A stretch of 64,000 bases of DNA. It comes from Flavobacteriales bacterium (GTDB lineage Bacteria; Bacteroidota; Bacteroidia; NS11-12g; UBA955). Below the pieces are notes generated by a model. The model worked only from the letters and a program-made list of their open reading frames with translations. It was not told the DNA's origin and made no database searches. Position 1 is the stretch's first letter. Every line of letters begins with the position of its first letter. The stretch lies in assembly GCA_002737705.1 (NCBI GenBank), contig NSIM01000001.1:130472-194471 (forward strand), read 5' to 3'. Shown in pieces: positions 51,954 through 60,300 of this stretch. The position numbers were made by a program, and so were the translations under genes.

Positions 51954-53069
51954 ATGATGAATCGCAAACAAAAGAATATTCTTTTTGCTGGCTTGTTGGT
52001 TTTTGGCTTGTGGGGCAATGTATTTGCTGGTAATCCCGAGCGTCAAGGGCAGGCAGGTGCAGCACAACTTACCATTAATGGCTGGGCGCGTTCTAGTGGA
52101 ATGGGTTGGGCAAATGGCAGCAGCATCAAGGGTGCTGAGGCCATGTTTATGAATGTTGCAGGGCTGGATCGTTTTCGAAATAAGACAGAAATGGTTTTTG
52201 GCCGTACAGAATGGCTAATGGGATCGGGCATTGCCATTAACAATGTTGCATTGGCCCAGAAGCTAGGCGATGAGGGTGATGGGGGAACCTTTGGATTGAC
52301 TGTCATGCAATACAGCATTAAACCCATTGATATTACAACCGAACAAAATCCCTATGGAGGTATTGGAACCTTTCGTGTGAGTATGTCAAATATTGGATTG
52401 GCGTATGCAAAGAGTTTTAGCAACAATATTTCAGCGGGTATAATTGCAAAAATGGTATCTGAGGGAATTCCAGATGCCAATGCATCAGGCATTACGTTGG
52501 ATGTAGGGGTTCAATATATTTCTACATTGCGTCCTGTTCAAGGAAGCATTAAAAAAGATGATTTTAAATTTGGTATCTCAATGAAAAATATTGGTCCAGA
52601 CATGACCCATACTGGTGACGGATTAAGTTATAAAGGAATTTTACAAAACGGAACTTTTACAAAAACCATTCAGGTAAAGGTTGATCCAATAAAAATGCCT
52701 GCGTTACTCAATATTTCTGCTTCGTATGATATACGTTTGGATAAAGACCCCAATCAATACGACAACCGTCTGACCATGGGATTTGGTTTTACAAACTTTT
52801 CTTACAGTGCCAATCAACTTACCTTTGCTGCAGAGTATTCATATAAAGATTTTCTTACTGTTCGGGGTGGGATTCTTTACCAAGGGGGTATTTTTGCAGA
52901 AGAAACACGCAGTTCTGTTTTTACAGGACCCATGGCTGGTTTAAGTTATGATTGGAAAATGGGAGAAGATGGAAATGTTGTAAGTTTGGATTATAGCTTC
53001 AGGGCGACCAATCCCTTCAATGGGGTACATTCGTTTGGTGTTCGCATTGGTTTGGGAAGTGCCGAATAA
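51954..53069 (+). CDS. PorV/PorQ-family outer-membrane protein
   Basis: A 371-residue outer-membrane protein with a signal peptide (cleavage near NVFA). GNPERQGQAGAAQLTINGWARSSGMG minus its ends is the hallmark opening of this family, followed by GAEAMFMNVAGL. Late strands (FKFGISMKNIGPDM and FLTVRGGILYQGG) recall the FadL-like barrel. PorV shuttles T9SS cargo from the SprA translocon to the attachment complex. The operon position directly after a T9SS cargo gene suggests a dedicated shuttle for it; that is inference. The ATG is 9 bases after the cargo stop. Confidence 0.8.
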   Translation: MMNRKQKNILFAGLLVFGLWGNVFAGNPERQGQAGAAQLTINGWARSSGMGWANGSSIKGAEAMFMNVAGLDRFRNKTEMVFGRTEWLMGSGIAINNVALAQKLGDEGDGGTFGLTVMQYSIKPIDITTEQNPYGGIGTFRVSMSNIGLAYAKSFSNNISAGIIAKMVSEGIPDANASGITLDVGVQYISTLRPVQGSIKKDDFKFGISMKNIGPDMTHTGDGLSYKGILQNGTFTKTIQVKVDPIKMPALLNISASYDIRLDKDPNQYDNRLTMGFGFTNFSYSANQLTFAAEYSYKDFLTVRGGILYQGGIFAEETRSSVFTGPMAGLSYDWKMGEDGNVVSLDYSFRATNPFNGVHSFGVRIGLGSAE

Positions 53070-53083
53070 TTAAACAGAATTAA

Positions 53084-53091
53084 TATATTTG
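53084..53091 (+). promoter_or_regulatory. -7 promoter box for greA
   Basis: TATATTTG matches TAnnTTTG. Initiation a few bases later would place the hairpin 53098-53130 at the very start of the transcript. Confidence 0.5.
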
Positions 53092-53097
53092 TATCGT

Positions 53098-53130
53098 GTG
53101 CATCAATCGGTAAGGTGGGTGCACTTTTTT
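53098..53130 (+). terminator. Intrinsic terminator between the PorV-like gene and greA
   Basis: GTGCATC (53098-53104) pairs with GGTGCAC (53118-53124), including one G-T pair, across a 13-base loop, and six T follow. It can end the PorV operon, whose stop is 29 bases upstream. It also lies downstream of the greA promoter box. Confidence 0.6.
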
Positions 53131-53144
53131 AATAAACCAGAACG

Positions 53145-53618
53145 ATGAGTGAAATTCAATATGTATCAAAAGAAGGCTTAGAAAAGCTCAAGCAAGATTT
53201 GCATTTTATTAAGTATGTAGAACGTCCCCGCATCACCAACGCAATTGCCGAGGCAAGGGATAAGGGTGATTTGAGTGAGAATGCAGAATATGATGCGGCA
53301 AAGGAAGAGCAAGGGCAGTTGGAATTTAAGATTAGTCAATTAGAACATACGCTTGCCAATGCAAGGGTCATCGACAATTCGATGATTGACACCAGCAGGG
53401 TAAGTATTATGTGTAAAGTGAAGGTCAAAAACCACAACGTAGGCAATGTTGCCGAGTATCGTCTGGTTTCTGAAACTGAAGCGAATTTGAAAGAGTCCAA
53501 AATATCCATAAAAAGTGCCATTGCCCAAGGTTTAATGGGTAAAATTGTTGGAGATGTGGTTAATATTTCTGTTCCAGCCGGTGTGGTAAAACTAGAAATC
53601 CTTGAAATAGGCTTGTAA
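53145..53618 (+). CDS. greA: Transcription elongation factor GreA
   Basis: A 157-residue factor that rescues backtracked RNA polymerase. The coiled-coil N-terminal domain has GLEKLKQDLHFIKYVERPRI and the acidic tip AEARDKGDLSENAEYDAAKE, required for cleavage. The C-terminal FKBP-like domain ends VKLEILEIGL. The length is typical (about 158). It forms an operon with the HIT gene, 2 bases apart. Confidence 0.95.
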   Translation: MSEIQYVSKEGLEKLKQDLHFIKYVERPRITNAIAEARDKGDLSENAEYDAAKEEQGQLEFKISQLEHTLANARVIDNSMIDTSRVSIMCKVKVKNHNVGNVAEYRLVSETEANLKESKISIKSAIAQGLMGKIVGDVVNISVPAGVVKLEILEIGL

Positions 53619-53620
53619 AA

Positions 53621-54019
53621 ATGGCATCCTTGTTTTCAAGAATAGTAAATGGCGAACTACCCTGTCATAGAATTCATGAAGACGCGTATCATCTCGCTTT
53701 TTTGGATATTAGCCCCTTGGTTCCTGGCCATGTTCTGGTTATACCCAAGTGTGAAATTGACCGTTTGTTTGACATGGATGCTGAGGCGCTTTCTGCCCTG
53801 TGGAAATTTGCCAAACCCATTGCAGAAGCCATTGAAAAATCTGTTCCTTGTAAGCGAATTGGAACGGCCGTCATTGGATTGGAAGTACCCCATGCGCATA
53901 TTCATTTGGTGCCCCTAAATACAGTCGAAGACATCAATTTTAGCAATAAAAAGATGCAGCCTACTACTGCAGAACTTGTGACAATGGCTGCGCTGATTCG
54001 AAGTAATTTATTGCCGTAA
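53621..54019 (+). CDS. HIT-family nucleotide hydrolase
   Basis: A 132-residue HIT protein. The active site HAHIHLVPL places the triad histidines at residues 91, 93 and 95. The start FSRIVNGELPCHRIHED and the segment ISPLVPGHVLVIPK are typical of the Hint branch. Members hydrolyse nucleoside phosphoramidates or dinucleotides; the in vivo substrate is unknown. Co-transcribed with greA. Confidence 0.92.
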   Translation: MASLFSRIVNGELPCHRIHEDAYHLAFLDISPLVPGHVLVIPKCEIDRLFDMDAEALSALWKFAKPIAEAIEKSVPCKRIGTAVIGLEVPHAHIHLVPLNTVEDINFSNKKMQPTTAELVTMAALIRSNLLP

Positions 54020-54046
54020 AAAAGTTTTATCCTTTAGAAATTTGAG

Positions 54047-54054
54047 TAGGTTTG
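54047..54054 (+). promoter_or_regulatory. -7 promoter box upstream of the lgt-like remnant and holB
   Basis: TAGGTTTG ends 6 bases before the ATG at 54061. It would drive both the small ORF and holB. Confidence 0.55.
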
Positions 54055-54060
54055 TATCCC

Positions 54061-54240
54061 ATGAAACCTGAGGTATTCTATTTTACCAGCCTGCATATGT
54101 ATGGTTATGGTTTCTATATCCTGTTGGGTGTTATTTTTGCCCACTCCCATTTGTGGGTTAACCGAAAGCAATTAACAATGGATACTGAAGGCATTGGCGC
54201 AATTATGCTGCGCAAAAAAAACACCATTACAATACCATGA
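54061..54240 (+). pseudogene. Short ORF resembling the N-terminus of prolipoprotein diacylglyceryl transferase
   Basis: Fifty-nine residues. The first 45 (KPEVFYFTSLHMYGYGFYILLG, then DTEGIGAIML) look like the opening and first membrane helix of Lgt, where S/TYGF-hydrophobic and LDxDxI elements recur. The rest of that about 270-residue enzyme is absent; after a short unrelated tail the frame stops in the TGA that overlaps the holB ATG. The promoter box is intact. It is probably a 5' remnant that now serves as leader ORF for holB. A genuine small membrane protein is the alternative. Likeness is by eye only. Confidence 0.45.
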
Positions 54241-55352
54241 AGTTTTCATCAGTCATAGGGCAAGAAGGGCCTAAAAACCGCTTAATACATGGAGTGAAAA
54301 CAAATAGGGTAGCGCATGCCCAATTGATTTTGGGGTCGGAAGGGAGTGGTAATTTGGCATTGGCATTGGCATATATACAGTACCTACTCTGTAAACAAAA
54401 AACTGATAACGATAGTTGTGGCGAATGTGGAACCTGTAGAAAAGTTTCGGCCTTGGTTCATCCAGATGTGCATTTTACGTTTCCATTTCCCAAAAAAAAG
54501 GATGAGATAGAGCAATGTTCTGATGCCTATCCACAATGGCGCGAGGCCTTTATCGATGATCCGTATTTAAATTATGGTGATTGGATGCAACAGATGAATG
54601 CTGAAAATAAGCAAGGCAATATTCCGAGCAAAGAATTGCGGTCTATTATTAAAAAGGTATCCTTAAAGTCATTTGAAGGGGGTATGAAAATTTGTCTCAT
54701 ATGGTTGCCAGAATATATGGGACAAGAGGGGAATATACTCTTAAAATTATTGGAAGAACCTCCCGATCAGACACTGTTTTTATTGGTTGGAGAAAATGCA
54801 GATGATATCTTATCGACCATCATCTCCAGAACCCAATTGATGCGAATTGCCCCTATTTTAGACTCAGATATGGCCCTTGCACTCATCCAAACAGAGGGAT
54901 TGTCTGATGAAGATGCAAGTCGTCTGGCAAGGGTTGCCCAGGGAAATTATCGCTTGGCTCGAGAATTGGCAAAAGAAGCTACAAGCCCCCACCTTGATGC
55001 ATGGAGGCAGTGGATGAGTATATGTTTTAAGCGCAAGATGGTAGAGGCTTTCCAATGGAGTGATGATACGGCAACCATGGGTAGGGAAGGCATAAAGTCA
55101 TTTTTATTGTATGGTATTCAGGTACTGAGAACCTGTGCAATTATTCCTCATAAGGGGGCTGAGGGTTTGTGGGCAGGTCCTGAGTTAGATTTTGTAGTCA
55201 AGTTTAATACCCTCAATATTGGGTTCACTAAAATTGAAGCTATGGTTGAGGTTTTGGAATCGTGTATGGATGAGATTGAGCGCAATGGCAATGCAAAAGT
55301 TATATTGATGGATGCCAGCTATGCCATGGTCAGGGCTATCATGAAAAAATAA
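54237..55352 (+). CDS. holB: DNA polymerase III delta-prime-type clamp-loader subunit
   Basis: A 371-residue AAA-type protein of the clamp loader. The start FSSVIGQEGPKNRLIHGVKTNRVAHAQLILGSEG is typical. The P-loop is degenerate (GSEGSGN, no lysine), as expected of a non-ATP-binding delta-prime subunit. The zinc module is CGECGTCRKV with an upstream cysteine. ILLKLLEEPPDQTLFLL and STIISRTQLMRIAP (sensor region) follow. The ATG overlaps the stop of the lgt-like ORF in ATGA, which suggests translational coupling to it. Confidence 0.9.
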   Translation: MKFSSVIGQEGPKNRLIHGVKTNRVAHAQLILGSEGSGNLALALAYIQYLLCKQKTDNDSCGECGTCRKVSALVHPDVHFTFPFPKKKDEIEQCSDAYPQWREAFIDDPYLNYGDWMQQMNAENKQGNIPSKELRSIIKKVSLKSFEGGMKICLIWLPEYMGQEGNILLKLLEEPPDQTLFLLVGENADDILSTIISRTQLMRIAPILDSDMALALIQTEGLSDEDASRLARVAQGNYRLARELAKEATSPHLDAWRQWMSICFKRKMVEAFQWSDDTATMGREGIKSFLLYGIQVLRTCAIIPHKGAEGLWAGPELDFVVKFNTLNIGFTKIEAMVEVLESCMDEIERNGNAKVILMDASYAMVRAIMKK

Positions 55353-55424
55353 TAATTGGGTATGAGGCAACCCAAAGGGATGAAATTTCTTCTTTGGTCT
55401 AAAGCCTTACCATGATTGTGAAGA

Positions 55425-55961
55425 ATGACAAATCAGCAAGAGCCAAAAGCCAACCAAGTATTGAGGGATTGTATTGCAGGAAATCGCAGTGCCCAATATA
55501 CTTTATACCAGCTTTTTGCCCCCATTGTGTATGCCATTTGTTTGCGTTATATGGGCCAATCTGATGATGCCAAAGACATGTTGCAAAATACCATGATAAA
55601 GGTTTTTCAAAAAGCGGAAGAATTCCGTTTTCAAGGCTCTTTAGAGGGTTGGGTTAAGCGCATTGCTGTGAATACCTGTTTGGATCAATTAAAACAGAAA
55701 AAAAATATTTTTATCGATGGCTTAGAGAGTGCCGAGAAAATCAGTGGAGATGTAAACGCATCGCATATCTTAGAAGCCAAAGATTTAATGCACTTGCTTT
55801 CTGTATTGCCTGTCGGGTATCGAATTGTATTTAACTTGTATGCCATTGAAGGGTATAGCCATGCCGAAATCGCAGCCATTTTAGGCATATCGGAGAATAC
55901 CAGTAAAACCCAATTGTTTAAAGCACGCAAATCACTCCAAAGTAAACTAGAGCGCAATTAA
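55425..55961 (+). CDS. ECF RNA polymerase sigma factor (partner of the downstream membrane protein)
   Basis: A 178-residue sigma factor. Region 2: SAQYTLYQLFAPIVYAICLRY, DAKDMLQNTMIKVFQKAEEF, LEGWVKRIAVNTCLDQLK. Region 4: LPVGYRIVFNLYAIEGYSH, EIAAILGISENTSKTQLFKARKSL. Its TAA overlaps the next ATG (TAATG), so translation is coupled to the membrane protein, as usual for sigma/anti-sigma pairs. The 72 bases after holB contain a small hairpin (TTGGGT/ACCCAA at 55356-55375) but no T tract. Confidence 0.9.
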   Translation: MTNQQEPKANQVLRDCIAGNRSAQYTLYQLFAPIVYAICLRYMGQSDDAKDMLQNTMIKVFQKAEEFRFQGSLEGWVKRIAVNTCLDQLKQKKNIFIDGLESAEKISGDVNASHILEAKDLMHLLSVLPVGYRIVFNLYAIEGYSHAEIAAILGISENTSKTQLFKARKSLQSKLERN

Positions 55962-57223
55962 TGGAAGAGGGCCTTAAGCATATCGACGAACTTTTTCAGC
56001 AACACTTACAAAATGCCATTGTTGAGCCCCCCACAGGTATTTTTGAGCAGTGCATTCAACATCTCAATACCGGTTCTGTTGGAAATGCAAACCCCTTAAG
56101 TCAAACTGTTTTGTCACAGGGAAAGCAATTGGCACTGGCTTCTATAAAAGCCCATATTGTATCGATTTTGGGAGTGGGCATTGTGGCTGTCACAATTGGA
56201 CTTACAGCCTATTTTTTGTCAAAAAAGCAATTGGGAATCCCGTCTAATGTATCTTCAGAAACAGCCATCGTCAAGCCTGTATCAGTGAGTCCAAAAGAAG
56301 GATTGTCGGCGCATTCCAAGCCCGTAAATGGTAGAAACCAAAAGATCCTTGAACGTCAAATTCTCAAAGCAGAACAAGTGGATATTGACAGGCAAGCACC
56401 GAACGCTTCGGGCAGTAGTATGTACAACAATACACCCAAAAAATTAAATGCTAAACCCCATTCAGATCATGTGCAAGCTCAAAACACCTACGAAAAAAAT
56501 GCGAATGTGTCAGGGCATATTTCCAGTAAAATAATCACAAAAACTGAATTTGCGGGCAATCCACCCACTGGTCTTTCGAGCCATGGCAAGTTGCCTGTTC
56601 TACAGGGTGGGAAAACACCCACTGCTGGATCAAATGCCAGCATGATCCATGTTGGCTTGCAGAATAGCATTTGCAATGCTGTTTGGAAGCCCAAGGTAAT
56701 AGACTTTCCCGCGAATGCATTTGAAATTGCCATTGAAGGACAAGCAAACAGTGTATGTATTGATTGGGGTGATGGGGTCAAATCAAATCAAATTTATTGG
56801 CATCAATACCTTGTAGAACACAACCGTAAATTTAACGTGAAGGTGGTAAATACCTATGTTCTTTCAAGCAACGGACACATTAAAACCTGTAAAGACAGCC
56901 AATATTTGCTGATCTCAGCGCAACCCCAAAACGAATTTGTAGGAAATTTTATTCCCGATGTGTTTACCCCGAACGGAGATGGGTTAAATGAAGAATTTTG
57001 GGTAAATATGGCCCAACCTGCCTTGTTTGATTTGTCTATTTACGATACCCAAAACCGCACTGTTTTTCGCACCTCAAATTTCTTTGCCAAGTGGGCAGGA
57101 AATTGTGGTTCAAACCCCTGTTTTCCCGGCACATATCGTGTGGTTATCGCCTATAAATACAGCGGTGATACAGAGTGGAAATATCACCGAAAGCCCCTAA
57201 TATTATTGTACAAAAACAATTAA
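55961..57223 (+). CDS. Putative anti-sigma factor with a periplasmic PKD-like region and T9SS type B sorting domain
   Basis: A 420-residue single-pass membrane protein. Residues 1-60 are cytoplasmic, and the membrane helix is about 64-87 (AHIVSILGVGIVAVTIGLTA). A polar, low-complexity linker runs to about 225. A PKD-like unit follows (VCIDWGDGVKSNQIYWHQY), then a CHU_C/gliding-type sorting domain from about 327 (FIPDVFTPNGDGLNEEFWVN, LFDLSIYDTQNRTVF, FPGTYRVVIAYKY). Coupling to the sigma gene argues that the cytoplasmic part binds the sigma factor. No standard anti-sigma domain is recognisable. There is no cleavable signal peptide, so the sorting domain should stay tethered in the periplasm. 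Confidence 0.7.
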   Translation: MEEGLKHIDELFQQHLQNAIVEPPTGIFEQCIQHLNTGSVGNANPLSQTVLSQGKQLALASIKAHIVSILGVGIVAVTIGLTAYFLSKKQLGIPSNVSSETAIVKPVSVSPKEGLSAHSKPVNGRNQKILERQILKAEQVDIDRQAPNASGSSMYNNTPKKLNAKPHSDHVQAQNTYEKNANVSGHISSKIITKTEFAGNPPTGLSSHGKLPVLQGGKTPTAGSNASMIHVGLQNSICNAVWKPKVIDFPANAFEIAIEGQANSVCIDWGDGVKSNQIYWHQYLVEHNRKFNVKVVNTYVLSSNGHIKTCKDSQYLLISAQPQNEFVGNFIPDVFTPNGDGLNEEFWVNMAQPALFDLSIYDTQNRTVFRTSNFFAKWAGNCGSNPCFPGTYRVVIAYKYSGDTEWKYHRKPLILLYKNN

Positions 57224-57315
57224 ATACGAACTATGAAAGCATGTAACGAATTTGGTAAGCCAAGCAATTTTGAAACAAATCAACCTGATATTTTGGCGAA
57301 TCGGGTAAAAATTTA

Positions 57316-57323
57316 TATTTTTG
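57316..57323 (+). promoter_or_regulatory. -7 promoter box for the PKD-rich surface protein
   Basis: TATTTTTG matches TAnnTTTG and ends 29 bases before the ATG at 57353. It lies within the longer possible frame from 57233, which argues against that start. Confidence 0.5.
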
Positions 57324-57352
57324 ATAAATTGCATAATGTAAACACAACGAAC

Positions 57353-60300
57353 ATGAAAGGTTTTAACAGAATAGCAAAAGGTTTGCTGATGGGTTTGGTA
57401 GTAATTTTTACCTATATCGGCGATGTTTCTGCCCAGTGCTCGATCTCTTCTGATGGGGCACCCTGTGTGGGATCTCCTATCCGTTTTTACGGATCGAATA
57501 CGGGCACCACCCACGATTGGGATTTTAATGGTGAAAACACCCAAACTGGTTTAAAAAACGTGAATTATGCATTTAAAACTGCCGGCAGCAAGACAATCAC
57601 TTACATCACGACCATCAATGGCGCAAAGTGTACAACATCGTTGGCTATTGTAGTGTTTCAGCCTCCTACCATTAAGCTAAAACTACAAAATCTTTATGAG
57701 CAGTGTTTTGAGAAAAACTTATTCTGTTTTATCGATAGTTCATTTTCCAAAAACAAGAAAAAAATAACCAATATCACCTATTTGGTGAGCGATGGACAAT
57801 TGTTTGATTATACCAATCCTACATTGCCTCAAACATTTTGTTTTTCAATTAAAGATGAACGTGGTGGGCTGTTTGATATCTATATTGAGGTAACAGATGA
57901 AAATGGATGTGTATCAAAAGACACCCTTAAAGGGGTGGTTAAAGTCAGAGAAAAAATAGGTGCACGTTTTACCAGTAACAAACCTGTTGCGTGTGATAGC
58001 GTTACAGCAATCATCAAAAATATTTCTCGAATCGATAAAAGTCAGGTTAAAAAAATCACTTGGTATTGGGGTGATGGCACTACCAGCAGTGAGTGGGGTC
58101 CAGATATCAAAAAGAAATTTTATGGCCAAGGAACCTATACCTCTAAAGTGGTCATTGAAACGTTCGATGGGTGTAAAGATTCCTTTACAGTGGTGGCCTC
58201 GGCACAGGTCTTCAAATCTAAGGCCAGGATAATTGCAGATAGAGACTCAGCGTGTATGTCAGATTCTAAAATTGCTTTTAATGTAGACCAAATTCCCAGT
58301 GGAGCCACTGGATTACTTTGGGTATTCGGGGATGTAAATACTGGTCCAAGGAATTTTGACAATAGAACTTGGTCTCCAGAGCACATATTTTCTGGATTGG
58401 GCCCTTTCCAAATAAAACTCACATACAGCCATCCTGTTTGTGGCAATAAAACCGCCTTAGACACAATTATTATATTGGGTCCTCTTTCCATGATTGAGGC
58501 AGGACCTGGCAAACGATTGGCTGAATTTGAAGTGTTTCAGTGTCCCAAGGATGTAATGGATACAGTGCATTTCAAAAACTTTTCGATGTTTTACCACAAC
58601 GACAAAAATTTTACTGATGACGACAGTACTTTTTATAAATGGAATGGCACATTGGGCCACACTTTTAACAACGCCCAAATATGGAGAAAGCGTTGGAATT
58701 ATAATGCCACACCCTCGCAAGGAGGAGGAAATGATCCCCAAAAAAGACAGCGTGTTTGTGCGGTGCGTTTGTGGGATTTTAGCGATGGATATACGCCAAA
58801 ATGTACTACAGATGTAACCCGTAACAAGAATGTCTTTGTAAATTGTAATTTTTCTCGCGATTCCCTGCCATCGCATTATTACAAGTCATGGGATTTGGTG
58901 ATGTTGCAAGATTTTAAAAATGCGCCCATGGAAGATGCAATCTTTATCAAGAAAACGGGTTTGTGTAAAAAAATTCAGGTATGGGCTTCTGATACCCTTG
59001 TTGTCGTAAGAGATTCTATTTTGTTTATTCCAAAAGACACCGACGATTCTTCCACTGCCAATAATCCCAAATATGCCAATTCAATAAAGAAATTTGTTCC
59101 TTACAAATGGTTGAAAGGCAAAGGAGAGCGGTTGGTAGAAGATTCTGTAACCATTGAGTTGGGAGCAAATGATTCGGTGTTTATTAACAATAAACTGTAT
59201 GTTGGTCCTAAAAAAGTATTGGCAAAAGACAAGGATTTAATTCGATTAACCAGCAAAACAGACTCTGTAAAGTATCTCTTCTCAACCTATACAAGGTATG
59301 ATACATTGCCGATGCCCTTTCTTCAAATTAGGATCAAAAAGGGTGAAAATCCAAAGGTTATTAAAATCTTGCTCATGTCTCAAATGGGCAGATTTAGGGG
59401 CTTGAACTACGGAACGGATTACATAATAAATTATAAACGCTTCAGAGATCTTTATTATGCAAGAATACCCAGTTGCAATGCCGTTAGGTTAAATCACAAA
59501 GACACTTGTCATCCCATGCAATGTGAAAATACAGCCGAAAAAATATTGGCCATGCTACACGCAAATGCGGGTGGCGTTGGTTCGGGGTTGCTTAAAACTT
59601 CAATTGAATGTTTGGGAGCCAAAAATCCCCAATATGGTATCACTTTTATCTTAAGTGACTTAAAGCCGGGTTGTACCTTTTCGGATGTACAGATCAATTT
59701 TGATTCTACCTGCAATCCAAATGGTTGGGTTGCTCTTAGTGGTTTAAGTGGTGGCAATCGACCACCAGGTCCTCCTTACCCAGGATACCAGCCTGCAGGA
59801 AATCCGCCCAGTCGATATTCAAAACAATACAGTGCAGCTCAAGTCTGTGACCCTAGTGGCTGTATTACGGTGGGTATTGTTGTAGGAAACGGTGTTAGGA
59901 AGCCCGGAACATTTGCTCCACCAACGAAAGATCGGCCTATGTGTTCAGATACACAATGGTATAGACGTTTTGCTTGTTTCCCTTTGATTGATCCTGCTTT
60001 TGAGGTGATGACCCCCTTGCCGAATCCCAACAATATTCGCAAGATGTGTAAAGGAGAACCGGTAATTGTGCGGCCAATACCTGCAAATAAAACCCGCACT
60101 GACGATTTGAAAACCTTGCGTTGGTCATTTGAAACAGGCAATGCTTGCCCATCATATTCAAGGGGTTGGCGCAGGTTTATTCAGGAGGATTATTACAGGT
60201 ATAAAAAAGTACCGGGCAAAAACCCGAACTATTTATACAGTTATATGGTTCAAACTAGGGGCGGGGAAGATCCTGTTCAGGTTCCTTGTACTGATATTTG

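Noticed and set aside
55356-55375. Hairpin TTGGGT/ACCCAA after holB as a terminator
   Set aside because: The stem is only 6 bp and no T tract follows.
57233-57352. Upstream start for the giant surface protein
   Set aside because: The added 40 residues would mask the signal peptide, and a TATTTTTG box lies inside that stretch; ATG 57353 is better.
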